A stretch of DNA of 64,000 bases. It comes from Marinomonas ushuaiensis DSM 15871 (GTDB taxonomy: Bacteria; Pseudomonadota; Gammaproteobacteria; Pseudomonadales; Marinomonadaceae). Below, one piece after another: positions 1 to 8,179 of the stretch; the stretch's first letter is position 1, and each line of letters starts with the position of its first letter. The notes below the pieces were generated by a model. The model was not told the DNA's origin, did not search any database, and saw only the letters and a list, made by a program, of their open reading frames with translations. A program made the translations under genes and the position numbers. The DNA is taken from the NCBI RefSeq assembly GCF_000521805.1, contig NZ_JAMB01000001.1:124001-188000 (forward strand), given 5' to 3'.

Positions 1-1
1 G

Positions 2-769
2 TTTACCGGTTCAACGGGAACAGCACAATTGATCAATCGCACTTTGGCCGTACGAGGCGTCGCTCCCGTTCCTGTGATTGCTGAAACTGGTGGCCAAAAT
101 GCCATGTTGGTGGATTCAACGTCTTTACCAGAACAAGTCGTCCGTGATGCAGTTCGCTCTGCGTTTGCGTCAGCAGGTCAGCGCTGTTCCGCTTTGCGTG
201 TTTTGTTTATACAAGAAGATATTGCAGACCGAGTCATCCCAATGATCAAAGGCGCAATGCAAGAACAAGCCGTTGGTTTACCTTATTTGCACAGCACGGA
301 TGTTGGCCCTGTGATCGATAAGAAAGCACAAAAAATGCTGCTTGATCATATTGAATACATGAAGACAGCAGGCAAATTGATTGCTCAAACGGCTTTGCCT
401 GAATTTGCAGACAAAGGCACTTATGTTGCGCCAACTGCTTTTGAAATCGACAGCATCGATCAATTAACGGACGAAAAATTCGGCCCAATTCTTCATGTGG
501 TTCGCTACAAGGCTCGTGATCTAAACAAGATCATCGACACTATCAACAATTCAGGCTTCGGCTTAACGCTGGGTGTTCATAGTCGTAACGAAACAACCTG
601 CGCCAATATCGCAAGCCGAGCTCGCGTGGGTAACTTGTACATCAACCGTGACCAAGTCGGTGCTGTTGTTGGCGTACAACCTTTTGGTGGTCAAGGTTTG
701 TCTGGTACAGGGCCAAAAGCTGGCGGTCCGCATTACTTACAACGCTTCGCCATTGAGCAAGACCTTTAA
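2..769 (+). CDS. putA: PutA, C-terminal part of the P5C dehydrogenase domain (cut by window start)
   Basis: This is the end of the bifunctional proline dehydrogenase / 1-pyrroline-5-carboxylate dehydrogenase, which oxidises proline to glutamate. The reading frame is open from base 2 and begins with FTGSTGTAQ, the NAD-binding loop of aldehyde dehydrogenases, so the true start lies outside the window. The catalytic cysteine sits in SAGQRCSALR and the downstream glutamate loop in EKFGPILHVV. The end, QPFGGQGLSGTGPKAGGP, is typical of PutA rather than of stand-alone dehydrogenases. The protein stops directly after the catalytic fold. The domain that follows in long PutA proteins is encoded by the next ORF. 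Identification of the domain is secure; the length of the missing N-terminal part is unknown. Confidence 0.9.
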   Translation, partial: FTGSTGTAQLINRTLAVRGVAPVPVIAETGGQNAMLVDSTSLPEQVVRDAVRSAFASAGQRCSALRVLFIQEDIADRVIPMIKGAMQEQAVGLPYLHSTDVGPVIDKKAQKMLLDHIEYMKTAGKLIAQTALPEFADKGTYVAPTAFEIDSIDQLTDEKFGPILHVVRYKARDLNKIIDTINNSGFGLTLGVHSRNETTCANIASRARVGNLYINRDQVGAVVGVQPFGGQGLSGTGPKAGGPHYLQRFAIEQDL

Positions 770-783
770 GGGGAGACAACATT

Positions 784-1467
784 ATGACAATCGTACAACC
801 TATCCAAATTCAGGTCGCTCAAGCTGTCTTCGAAGCATGGGACAAAATTGGTGTAACTGGCCGTGCAGAAAAATTGGAAAAAGCCCTTGTTGCTTTTTCT
901 GATGAGCAACGCAACATGGCGCAATGGCAAATCGATAACGCCAAGCGTGAAATTGCAGAAACGCGTGTTATGCCAGGACCAACCGGCGAACGCAACGAAC
1001 TTTCTAGCCAAGGCCGTGGGCCATTTCTTTGCATATCATTGGTCGAAAGTGACAAGGCTAACGTCGGTTTGGTCGGTCAGGTTTTTACAGCATTAATCGC
1101 GGGTAACCCTGTGATTACAGTCGGGCAAGTAGGCCAAGACATCATGGATAAAATCATGCCATATGTTGCAGAAGGCGTGATTCAAAACATCGCTGATTCA
1201 GCGTTGGATTCTTTGATTGAAGCCGATCACCTTGCCGGTGTTGCTACATTGTGTGATGACACGCAAGCACAGCAGCTAAGCCAACGACTTGCAGCAAAAG
1301 GCGGATTAATCTGTCAATTGATCGAAGAAACCGACAGTGAGCAGCTAAGCACCATTGCGAAGCCACATAATTTATTGCGCTTCGTAACGGAACGCACTGT
1401 GTCGAACAACACTACTGCCATTGGTGGTAATGCTACCTTGCTTGAACTAGGCAGCATGGACGACTAA
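784..1467 (+). CDS. Detached C-terminal aldehyde-dehydrogenase-superfamily domain of PutA
   Basis: This 227-residue protein is the counterpart of the C-terminal domain of long PutA proteins such as that of E. coli. It carries PGPTGERN near residue 60 and ends with a NNTTAIGGNATLLELG block, both of which I recognise from the E. coli PutA C-terminus. It lacks the catalytic cysteine and glutamate of a working aldehyde dehydrogenase. It starts 14 bases after the PutA stop, in another frame, with its own ribosome binding site (AAGGGGAG at about 767-774). In fused PutA proteins this domain packs against the P5C dehydrogenase and helps oligomerisation and substrate channelling, so this subunit probably associates with the PutA catalytic chain. 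That association is inference. Confidence 0.75.
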   Translation: MTIVQPIQIQVAQAVFEAWDKIGVTGRAEKLEKALVAFSDEQRNMAQWQIDNAKREIAETRVMPGPTGERNELSSQGRGPFLCISLVESDKANVGLVGQVFTALIAGNPVITVGQVGQDIMDKIMPYVAEGVIQNIADSALDSLIEADHLAGVATLCDDTQAQQLSQRLAAKGGLICQLIEETDSEQLSTIAKPHNLLRFVTERTVSNNTTAIGGNATLLELGSMDD

Positions 1468-1480
1468 GCTCAGAAACAAG

Positions 1481-1531
1481 AAAGCCCCTTGAGCGACTCA
1501 TTATAAAACGAGTCATTCAAGGGGCTTTTTT
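1481..1531. terminator. Bidirectional rho-independent terminator between putA and the TRAP receptor genes
   Basis: AAAGCCCCTTGAGCGACTC pairs with GAGTCATTCAAGGGGCTT around a short AT loop. A T run follows on the plus strand and an A run precedes it, so it can end both the putA transcript and the converging minus-strand dctP-like gene. Confidence 0.85.
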
Positions 1532-1549
1532 ATGTCCGTGTTTTATTGC

Positions 1550-2662
1550 TTATTCCACTTCTCGAGCATTAATAAACGCACGTTCAGACACTTCATGCCA
1601 CGCACGTACCTTGCTGTTGAAGTCTTTAAACGAGTCGTACACTTTGCGACTCATTGGATCAGCTGACGCCACTTCTTCTAGAGTTTCTTCTGCCGCTGCT
1701 TTCAAAGCCACCAGCACTTCGTTAGGGAAAGTTTTCAATACCACATTGTGCTCGTTCACTAAGCTTTCTAACGCAGCGTTATTACGCGCTGTAAACTCAT
1801 CCAACATCACAGCATTAGCTTGACGAGCAGCCGCACGCACGATCAATTGAAGGTCTTTTGGTAAGGCCTCAAAAGCGTCTTTATTAAAGATCGCTTCCAT
1901 GGTTGAACCTGGCTCATGCCAACCTGGAGAGTAGTAATATTCGGCCGCTTTATACAAACCAAAGGCTAGGTCATTGTATGGTCCAACCCATTCTGTGGCA
2001 TCAATGGTGCCCGTTTGTAGAGCCGTAAAGATTTCGCCACCAGGTAAGTTAACTGGCGTGCCGCCGACTTTCCTAAGCACTTCTCCACCAAGGCCTGGAA
2101 GACGCATTTTGAGCCCTTGAAAATCTTCTAGGGAATTAATTTCTTTGTTGAACCAACCGCCCATTTGTACGCCAGTATTACCCGCCGCCATAGGAATCAC
2201 ATTAAATGGTGCGTAAACTTCTTCCCATAATTCCAAACCGCCACCATTGTGCAGCCAAGAGTTCATTTCTTGTGCAGTAAAGCCAAATGGTACCGCAGAG
2301 AAAAACTGCGCTGCAGGCGCTTTGCCTTTCCAATAAAAGGCGCCACTGTGCCCCATTTCAGCTGTACCACGTGAAACAGCATCAAAAACTTCGAGTGCAG
2401 GAACCAGCTCACCAGCAGCGTACACTTTGACATTCAAACGACCACCAGACATTTCTGTGATGCTTTGTGCAAGCCCTTCAGCGCCAGTACCTAGACCTGG
2501 GAAGTTTTTCGGCCAGGTTGTCACCATTTTCCAATTAATAACTTCCGCTTTGGCATCTACCTTAGCAACCTCTTCCGCTTTTTCAGATCCGCCACAAGCC
2601 ACCAAGCTTGCCGCCGTCAAACCGACTAATGCGAGCTTACTCCACGTTTTTATTGTTTTCAT
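1550..2662 (-). CDS. TRAP transporter substrate-binding lipoprotein, paralog 1
   Basis: This 370-residue extracytoplasmic binding protein belongs to the DctP-type TRAP family, in the branch that contains the 2-oxoacid receptor TakP and the FcbT1/mannitol-chloroaromatic group. The N-terminus is a lipoprotein signal (lipobox LVAC, Cys at about residue 23) followed by MVTTWPKNFPGLGTGAE. The core contains MGGWFNKEINSLEDFQGLKM and WVGPYNDLAFGLY, the ligand-pocket region of this branch. The start has a TGAGGGA ribosome binding site. It is the last of four tandem paralogs and is closest to its upstream neighbour. No DctQ or DctM membrane gene lies nearby, so it must use a permease encoded elsewhere. 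The ligand is unknown; 2-oxoacids or similar carboxylates are plausible by family only. Confidence 0.85.
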   Translation of the reverse strand: MKTIKTWSKLALVGLTAASLVACGGSEKAEEVAKVDAKAEVINWKMVTTWPKNFPGLGTGAEGLAQSITEMSGGRLNVKVYAAGELVPALEVFDAVSRGTAEMGHSGAFYWKGKAPAAQFFSAVPFGFTAQEMNSWLHNGGGLELWEEVYAPFNVIPMAAGNTGVQMGGWFNKEINSLEDFQGLKMRLPGLGGEVLRKVGGTPVNLPGGEIFTALQTGTIDATEWVGPYNDLAFGLYKAAEYYYSPGWHEPGSTMEAIFNKDAFEALPKDLQLIVRAAARQANAVMLDEFTARNNAALESLVNEHNVVLKTFPNEVLVALKAAAEETLEEVASADPMSRKVYDSFKDFNSKVRAWHEVSERAFINAREVE

Positions 2663-2998
2663 TTTTTTTCCCTCAGGAAGCTAGTTATCGTTATTTTTAT
2701 AATAGTTAAAGGATACAAATCTTAGCTTTCTAAAAAATCAGTTAACACAACGGTAATCGCATCAAGCCAATGTCTGGGGTAAAAACAAAAAAGGCGTTTT
2801 AGATATATTTAACACTAAGTAAATTCATAATATTAACTGCGGCGCCCTCTCTCAAGTCCTTTTTTATTTCTTTTATCTTATATTCTAACTCGTTAAACAA
2901 AAAAGCTCCGCTATCTAGGATAACGAAGCTTTTAAGCTGTCTAAATGGCTTATCTCACTCAGCAAGCTGGGCCGTGTGATTTAAGCCAGAAAAGCTAA
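2663..2998. other. Intergenic leader of TRAP paralog 1, resembling the leader of paralog 2
   Basis: No ORF is supported here. The bases directly upstream of paralog 1 (CCCTCAGGAAGCTAGTTATCG then TTATTTTTATAAT on the plus strand) match the corresponding leader of paralog 2. A further stretch at about 2776-2835 resembles 4208-4265. Together with the near-identical hairpins at 2898-2935 and 4349-4386, this indicates that the duplicated unit was gene plus promoter plus terminator. Confidence 0.6.
2898..2935 (-). terminator. Terminator of TRAP paralog 2
   Basis: AAAAGCTCCGCTATC and GATAACGAAGCTTTT form a 15-bp stem with two mismatched or wobble positions and a three-base loop. A T-rich tract follows on the minus strand. 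It is a near copy of the hairpin at 4349-4386. Confidence 0.75.
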
Positions 2999-4111
2999 TT
3001 ATTCAACTTCTCGAGCATTGATGTAAGCACGCTCAGATACTTCATGCCATGCGCGAACTTTACTGCCGAAGTCTTTAAATGAGTCATAGACTTTCTGGCT
3101 CATTGGGTCTTTTGCCGCGACTTCTTCCAATGTTTCTTCTGATGCTTTTTTCAATGCAGACAATACATCAGTAGGGAAAGGTCTCAAGTCAACGTTGTGC
3201 TCATTTACCAATGTTTGTAATGCAGAGTTATTCAACGCCGTGAACTCATCCAACATTTCCGCATTCGCTTGGCGAGCCGCAGAACGAACAATCATTTGTA
3301 GATCTTTTGGCAACGCTTCAAATGCTTCTTTGTTGAAAATGGCTTCCATACTGGAGCCTGGCTCGTGCCAACCTGGGTAATAGTAGAACTTAGCTACTTT
3401 GTGTAAGCCAAAGGCTAAATCATTGTAAGGACCTACCCACTCTGTTGCATCAATTGCGCCAGTCTGCAAAGACGTAAAGATTTCACCGCCAGGCAGGTTG
3501 ATTGGCGTACCGCCAACTTTTCTCAGGACTTCCCCACCAAGACCTGGAATACGCATTTTCAGACCTTGGAAGTCTTCTAGAGAATTGATTTCTTTGTTGA
3601 ACCAACCGCCCATTTGCACGCCAGTATTACCTGCAACCATTGGGATCAAGTTAAATGGTGCGTAGATTTCTTCCCATAGTTTTAAACCGCCACCATGATG
3701 AATCCAAGAATTAATTTCTTGTGCAGTGAAACCAAAAGGAACCGCGGTAAAGAATTGAGCGGCTGGTGCTTTACCTTTCCAGTAATACGCTGCGCCATGG
3801 CCCATTTCTGCGGTACCACGAGAAACGGCATCGAAGACTTCAAGCGGTGGAACTAGCTCGCCTGCCGCATACACTTTTATATTTAAACGACCATTAGACA
3901 TCTCACTAATATTCTTAGCTAGATTCTCAGCGCCCGTACCTAAACCTGGGAAGTTCTTTGGCCAAGTTGTCACCATTTTCCAATTAATGACTTCGGCTTT
4001 TGTATCCACCTTGGCGGTGTCTTCTGCTTTATCAGAACCACCACATGCCACCAAAGTCGCTGTTGCTAAACCGACCAACGCCAGTTTGCTCCATGTTTTC
4101 ATTGTTTTCAT
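2999..4111 (-). CDS. TRAP transporter substrate-binding lipoprotein, paralog 2
   Basis: This 370-residue DctP/TakP-type binding protein is nearly colinear with paralog 1, and most positions are identical along the whole length. It has the same lipobox (LVAC) and the core blocks MVTTWPKNFPG, GGWFNKEINSLEDFQGLKM and WVGPYNDLAFGL. Differences cluster in the middle (for example HKVAKFYYYPGW against YKAAEYYYSPGW), near the expected ligand pocket, so the two may differ in ligand or affinity. It has its own leader upstream and its own terminator downstream, so it is probably monocistronic. The ligand is unknown. Confidence 0.85.
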   Translation of the reverse strand: MKTMKTWSKLALVGLATATLVACGGSDKAEDTAKVDTKAEVINWKMVTTWPKNFPGLGTGAENLAKNISEMSNGRLNIKVYAAGELVPPLEVFDAVSRGTAEMGHGAAYYWKGKAPAAQFFTAVPFGFTAQEINSWIHHGGGLKLWEEIYAPFNLIPMVAGNTGVQMGGWFNKEINSLEDFQGLKMRIPGLGGEVLRKVGGTPINLPGGEIFTSLQTGAIDATEWVGPYNDLAFGLHKVAKFYYYPGWHEPGSSMEAIFNKEAFEALPKDLQMIVRSAARQANAEMLDEFTALNNSALQTLVNEHNVDLRPFPTDVLSALKKASEETLEEVAAKDPMSQKVYDSFKDFGSKVRAWHEVSERAYINAREVE

Positions 4112-4436
4112 CGTTTATCCCTCAAGAGACTAGTTTTCATTATTTTTATTGTTCCGCACTTAACGCTCTACGATGTTAATACGACCCTAATCGTATCAGT
4201 CGAACTCTTGAAATAAGGACAAAAATCGACTTTTTAGACACATTTTATGCACTAAGTTAATGAGATAGTATGGATTGACGCTTCAGCTCTCAAGCGATTT
4301 CTTGTTTTTTTATCGTCGATAGTATTTAGATTAGATGAAGCAAAAAACAAAAAAGCTTCGCTATCTGAGATAACGAAGCTTTTTTTAAACGATCAAATTG
4401 CTGACTTTTATCAAAGTATCAGCTCATCATTAACAC
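4112..4436. other. Intergenic leader of TRAP paralog 2 and terminator of paralog 3
   Basis: No coding sequence is supported. The region holds the promoter and leader of paralog 2, with CCCTCAAGAGACTAGTTTTC beside the start codon. At its far end is the paralog 3 terminator. Its sequence parallels that of 2663-2998. Confidence 0.6.
4349..4386 (-). terminator. Terminator of TRAP paralog 3
   Basis: AAAAAGCTTCGCTATC pairs with GATAACGAAGCTTTTT around a short loop. There are A/T tracts on both sides, so it works for the minus-strand gene ending at 4437. Confidence 0.8.
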
Positions 4437-5546
4437 TTAATCATTTGATCTAGCGTTGATAAAAGCCCGCTCGGACACATCATGCCATTCACTGACGGAA
4501 CCCATAAACGCTTTCAGTGAATCAAATACCTTTTTGCTTTCTGGATCATTCGCTGCCGTTTCTTCTAATGTCTCAAAAGAAGCTTTTTTCAATGCAACAA
4601 GTAAATCCTCAGGGAAAGGTTTAAGAATAACCTTGTGTTCATTAACTAAGGTTTGCAACGCGGCATTATTGCGTGCTGTAAACTCATTCAGCATATCTAA
4701 ATTCGCTTGCTGAACCGCAGAACGCACAATGGCTTTTAAATCTTTTGGCAAGACTTCAAAAGCATCTTTATTAAAGATAGCTTCAACAGCGGAGCCCGGC
4801 TCATGCCAACCTGGGTAATAGTAATATTTCGCAGCTTTGTACAAACCAAACGCAAGGTCGTTGTAAGGCCCAACCCATTCTGTAGCATCAATAGCCCCAG
4901 TTTGAAGCGCTGTGAAAACTTCGCTAGCAGGTAAATTAATAGGAGATGCACCTACTTTTTTCAGCACCTCTCCACCTAAACCTGGCATACGCATTTTTAA
5001 ACCTTTAAAGTCTTCTAACGAATTGATTTCTTTATTAAACCAACCGCCCATTTGTACGCCAGCGTTACCAGCTACCATAGGAATCACGTTAAAAGGCGCA
5101 TAAATTTCTTCCCATAGCGCCAAACCGCCACCATAAGAAATCCAAGCATTAAACTCTTGAGCGTTCAAGCCAAATGGAACCGTAGTAAAAAACTGCGAAG
5201 CAAATACTTTTCCTTTCCAGTAATAAGATGCGCCATGACCCATTTCAGCCGTACCACGGGAAACAGCATCAAATGCTTCCAATGCAGGTACTAATTCACC
5301 AGCCCCATAAACCTTAATATCCAATCTTCCATTGGACATTTCTTTGATATTTTTAGCCAGATTTTCCGCTCCAGTACCAACACCTGGTGCATTTTTTGGC
5401 CAAGTCGTAACCATTTTCCAATGAATAACTTCTGCTTTCTGTTCTGCTTGCGCTGTTACTTTTTCTTCAGCTTCACCGCAGGCAACCAAGACTGTTGCTG
5501 TTAAAGCAAGCAAGGCGACCTTTAACCATATTTTTATTTTATTCAT
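4437..5546 (-). CDS. TRAP transporter substrate-binding lipoprotein, paralog 3
   Basis: This 369-residue member of the same DctP/TakP-type family is more diverged than paralogs 1 and 2. The lipobox is LVACGEAEE and the mature part begins with MVTTWPKNAPGVGTGAEN. The conserved GGWFNKEINSLEDFKGLKM and WVGPYNDLAFGLYKAAKYYY blocks are intact. Pocket-proximal segments differ (VGASPINLPASEVFTALQTG), again suggesting a different ligand range. An AAGGGG ribosome binding site precedes the ATG, and the upstream leader does not resemble those of paralogs 1 and 2. Confidence 0.85.
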   Translation of the reverse strand: MNKIKIWLKVALLALTATVLVACGEAEEKVTAQAEQKAEVIHWKMVTTWPKNAPGVGTGAENLAKNIKEMSNGRLDIKVYGAGELVPALEAFDAVSRGTAEMGHGASYYWKGKVFASQFFTTVPFGLNAQEFNAWISYGGGLALWEEIYAPFNVIPMVAGNAGVQMGGWFNKEINSLEDFKGLKMRMPGLGGEVLKKVGASPINLPASEVFTALQTGAIDATEWVGPYNDLAFGLYKAAKYYYYPGWHEPGSAVEAIFNKDAFEVLPKDLKAIVRSAVQQANLDMLNEFTARNNAALQTLVNEHKVILKPFPEDLLVALKKASFETLEETAANDPESKKVFDSLKAFMGSVSEWHDVSERAFINARSND

Positions 5547-5583
5547 CTGACTTCACCCCTTAGAAGACAAGGTAATTGAGAAG

Positions 5584-5617
5584 AAAAAGCCCTGCGGTCT
5601 TTCGATAGCGAGGGCTC
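5584..5617 (-). terminator. Terminator of TRAP paralog 4
   Basis: AGCCCT and AGGGCT pair around a loop, and the minus strand continues into TTTTTCTT. It lies in the 113-base gap between paralogs 4 and 3, which implies that paralog 3 has its own promoter. Confidence 0.65.
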
Positions 5618-5659
5618 ATTCATTGCATTATTTAGATATTTGGCATGCAGCCAATAATA

Positions 5660-6772
5660 CTAATCTGCTGCACGAGCATTAATAAATGCACGCTCTGAAA
5701 TATCATGCCATTGACTAACAGACCCAAGAAACTCTGCGAATGAGTCATAAACCTTTTGACTCATTGGGTCATTTGCAGCCGCATCTTCAAGCACCTCTTT
5801 CGACGCTACTTTTAGCGCAGCTAAAAGGTCATCAGGAAGTTTTTTCAACTGGACCTTATGCTCATTAACCAATGTCACCAAAGCAGCATCATTACGTGCT
5901 GTGAATTCACTTAGCATAGACAAATTCGCTTCCTGTGTTGCAGTACGAACAATCTCTTGTAAGTCTTCTGGTAAGGTAGCCATTGCGTCTTTATTCACTA
6001 AAAGCTCAACCGCTGAACCAGACTCTTGCCAACCAGGGTAGTAGTAGTATTTCGCAGCACGATACAAGCCAAACGCTAAGTCATTGTAAGGACCAACCCA
6101 CTCAGTTGCATCAAGCGTACCCGTTTGCAATGCCGTAAAAATTTCACTGCCTGGCAAATTAACCGCGGTTGCGCCAACACGATTCAAAACTTCACCACCT
6201 AAACCTGGCATACGCATTTTTAAGCCTTGGAAATCTTCTAAAGAATTAATTTCTTTATTAAACCAACCTGCCATTTGTGGGCCGGTATTACCTGCAGCCA
6301 AAGGAATGATATTAAACGGTGCGTACACCTCTTCCCATAACTCAATACCACCACCAAATTCCAACCAAGCATTAAACTCTTGTGCCGTCATACCATAAGG
6401 TACAGAGGAGAAAAACTGCGCCGCTGGCACTTTACCTTTCCAGTAATACGCTGTGCTATGACCCAATTCAGCCGTACCACGAGATACCGTATCAAAAACT
6501 TCTAATGCTGGGACAAGCTCACCAGCAGCATAGACTTTAATATTTAGACGGCCATCAGATAACTTAGATATGTTTTTCGCAAGCGCTTCTGCACTCGTGC
6601 CCAGACCAGGGAAGTTTTTTGGCCAAGACGTCACCATCTTCCAGTCGTAAGTTTTTTGTTCGACACTTGCCGCTTTACTTGTATCTGTTTCTTCTGAGCC
6701 GCCACAAGCAGCCAAAGTGACAGCCAACAAACCAGCCGCAGCCAACTTGCTGAACTTAATAAGATTACGCAT
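5660..6772 (-). CDS. TRAP transporter substrate-binding lipoprotein, paralog 4
   Basis: This is the first gene of the array in transcription order, with 370 residues from the chosen start. The longer frame reaching 6916 is rejected. The ATG at 6772 has a good AGAGGG ribosome binding site, gives the same length as the paralogs, and starts a normal lipoprotein signal (MRNLIKFSKL, lipobox LAAC). Core motifs match the family (MVTSWPKNFPGLGTSAEALA, AGWFNKEINSLEDFQGLKM, WVGPYNDLAFGLYRAAKYYY). It has MAGWF where the others have MGGWF, and QESGSAVELLVNK where they have HEPGS. It is the most distinct copy in the hinge and pocket region. The ligand is unknown. Confidence 0.85.
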   Translation of the reverse strand: MRNLIKFSKLAAAGLLAVTLAACGGSEETDTSKAASVEQKTYDWKMVTSWPKNFPGLGTSAEALAKNISKLSDGRLNIKVYAAGELVPALEVFDTVSRGTAELGHSTAYYWKGKVPAAQFFSSVPYGMTAQEFNAWLEFGGGIELWEEVYAPFNIIPLAAGNTGPQMAGWFNKEINSLEDFQGLKMRMPGLGGEVLNRVGATAVNLPGSEIFTALQTGTLDATEWVGPYNDLAFGLYRAAKYYYYPGWQESGSAVELLVNKDAMATLPEDLQEIVRTATQEANLSMLSEFTARNDAALVTLVNEHKVQLKKLPDDLLAALKVASKEVLEDAAANDPMSQKVYDSFAEFLGSVSQWHDISERAFINARAAD

Positions 6773-6984
6773 GTTTTTCCCTCTAAGAGCTAATTTATTG
6801 TTCTTCGAATAAATAGACGTTGCCAAATCATCAAAATGGGCAGACAACCTCCCCCCCTTTGATCGATAGAACAGCAAAGGGGCAGAGATAATAAGAAGTG
6901 CAGTAATTTTGCTCAACCCTTTTCAAGGAAAAAAGTTCTTATTTATTAAATAATTTCTTTTTTATCAATATCACGAGCAAAAAC

Positions 6985-8055
6985 TTAAATATTAGCGACG
7001 TAATTCCAAGGCAATCTCTGCCCGCTTTTTGCAGACTCTTCGGCTAGACACAAGCCATAAACCAACTGACAAACATCCGACATTGATACAGGCGCTTGTT
7101 TTTTATGAACTGTTTTTTCACAAAGAATGGCATCACGTAACTGCTTATAAAACTCAATATAACTGCCTTGCGTTGGCTCTTCTTGAGTCATTTCAACCGC
7201 ACCTGAATTTTGTAAAACGAATCGTTTATTAGACTGCTCAGCCGCTCTGGAAGGAAACGTTTTTTCCCAAGGCATTTGCCCTGCTCTTAATGCTTCTTCT
7301 TGTGGATCTAAACCAACACATTGCCAACTCCCTTTTGTAAACCGAGCATTGAATCGACGTGTACCACTGGCCTCAAATGAACTGTGACCAAGGCGAATAC
7401 GTTTATCGCCATACCCCAACTCAACTTCAAATGTATCCGCTGTTTGACCGCCCTCTCGCAGCGTATCAATACTTGCTTGAACCCAATCCGGCTTTCCAAA
7501 CAAACACAACATTTGATCCAATAAATGAGGGCCAAGATCCCAAAAAATTCCCGCACCAACACCTGGCTCTTCACGCCATCTCACTTGAGGTAAAGGACGG
7601 AAACGATCAAAACGAGAATCCAACTGCTTCAACTCACCTAACTCACCACCAGCTATTAATGCCTTCAAACGCAGGAAATCACCATCAAAGCGACGGTTTT
7701 GATACACACAAAACACCAAGCCTTTTTGTTTGGCTAGGGTACAAAGAGTCTCTATTTCATTCACACTGGTTACAGAGGGTTTTTCTAATAAAACATGTTT
7801 CCCGTTTTCCAGTGCCTGCTTTGCTTGATCAAAATGCAACACATTCGGCGTGGTAATCACCACTAAATCAATATCGTCTGCTTGAAACACCGCTTCCGCT
7901 GTAGACACAACACGCGCCTCAGGTGCAAATGCCGTCACGTCTTCCGCTTGGCTCGTGCAAACACACACCAAATCCATCTCTGCATCATTCATCACAAACG
8001 GCGCATGAAAAATGCGACCAGACAAACCAAAACCGATCAAACCAACTCGAACCAT
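6985..8055 (-). CDS. Gfo/Idh/MocA-family NAD(P)-dependent oxidoreductase
   Basis: The protein is about 356 residues with an N-terminal Rossmann fold (VGLIGFGLSGRIFHAPF) and the family motif LLEKPSVTSV, whose lysine is the usual catalytic or cofactor residue. DLGPHLLDQML follows in the C-terminal substrate domain. It resembles the E. coli YdgJ group of sugar or polyol dehydrogenases; the substrate cannot be told. An in-frame ATG at 8061 gives MAMVRVG and lies 6 bases after TAGGAG, so 8061 is an equally good start. It stands alone, 212 bases upstream of TRAP paralog 4 in the same direction, without an obvious operon partner. Confidence 0.85.
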   Translation of the reverse strand: MVRVGLIGFGLSGRIFHAPFVMNDAEMDLVCVCTSQAEDVTAFAPEARVVSTAEAVFQADDIDLVVITTPNVLHFDQAKQALENGKHVLLEKPSVTSVNEIETLCTLAKQKGLVFCVYQNRRFDGDFLRLKALIAGGELGELKQLDSRFDRFRPLPQVRWREEPGVGAGIFWDLGPHLLDQMLCLFGKPDWVQASIDTLREGGQTADTFEVELGYGDKRIRLGHSSFEASGTRRFNARFTKGSWQCVGLDPQEEALRAGQMPWEKTFPSRAAEQSNKRFVLQNSGAVEMTQEEPTQGSYIEFYKQLRDAILCEKTVHKKQAPVSMSDVCQLVYGLCLAEESAKSGQRLPWNYVANI

Positions 8056-8179
8056 CGCCATGCCACACTCCTATTATTTTTGTATTTAAAAACAGTCTAC
8101 AGACTAAAAATAGAATTTGCTTTTATGAGAGAAAAGAAACTAAATTATATTAAACCTGCGTAGCAAACGAGTAGGTAAA

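Noticed and set aside
573..902. 109-residue frame spanning the putA end and the next gene
   Set aside because: It lies in a third frame across two genes with clear homology, has no ribosome binding site and no recognisable domain.
6773..6916. 48-residue N-terminal extension of TRAP paralog 4
   Set aside because: The internal ATG at 6772 has a good ribosome binding site, restores the lipoprotein signal and gives the same length as the other paralogs.
7359..7856. 165-residue plus-strand frame within the Gfo/Idh oxidoreductase gene
   Set aside because: It is antisense to a well-supported gene, its composition is unlike a real protein, and no domain is seen.
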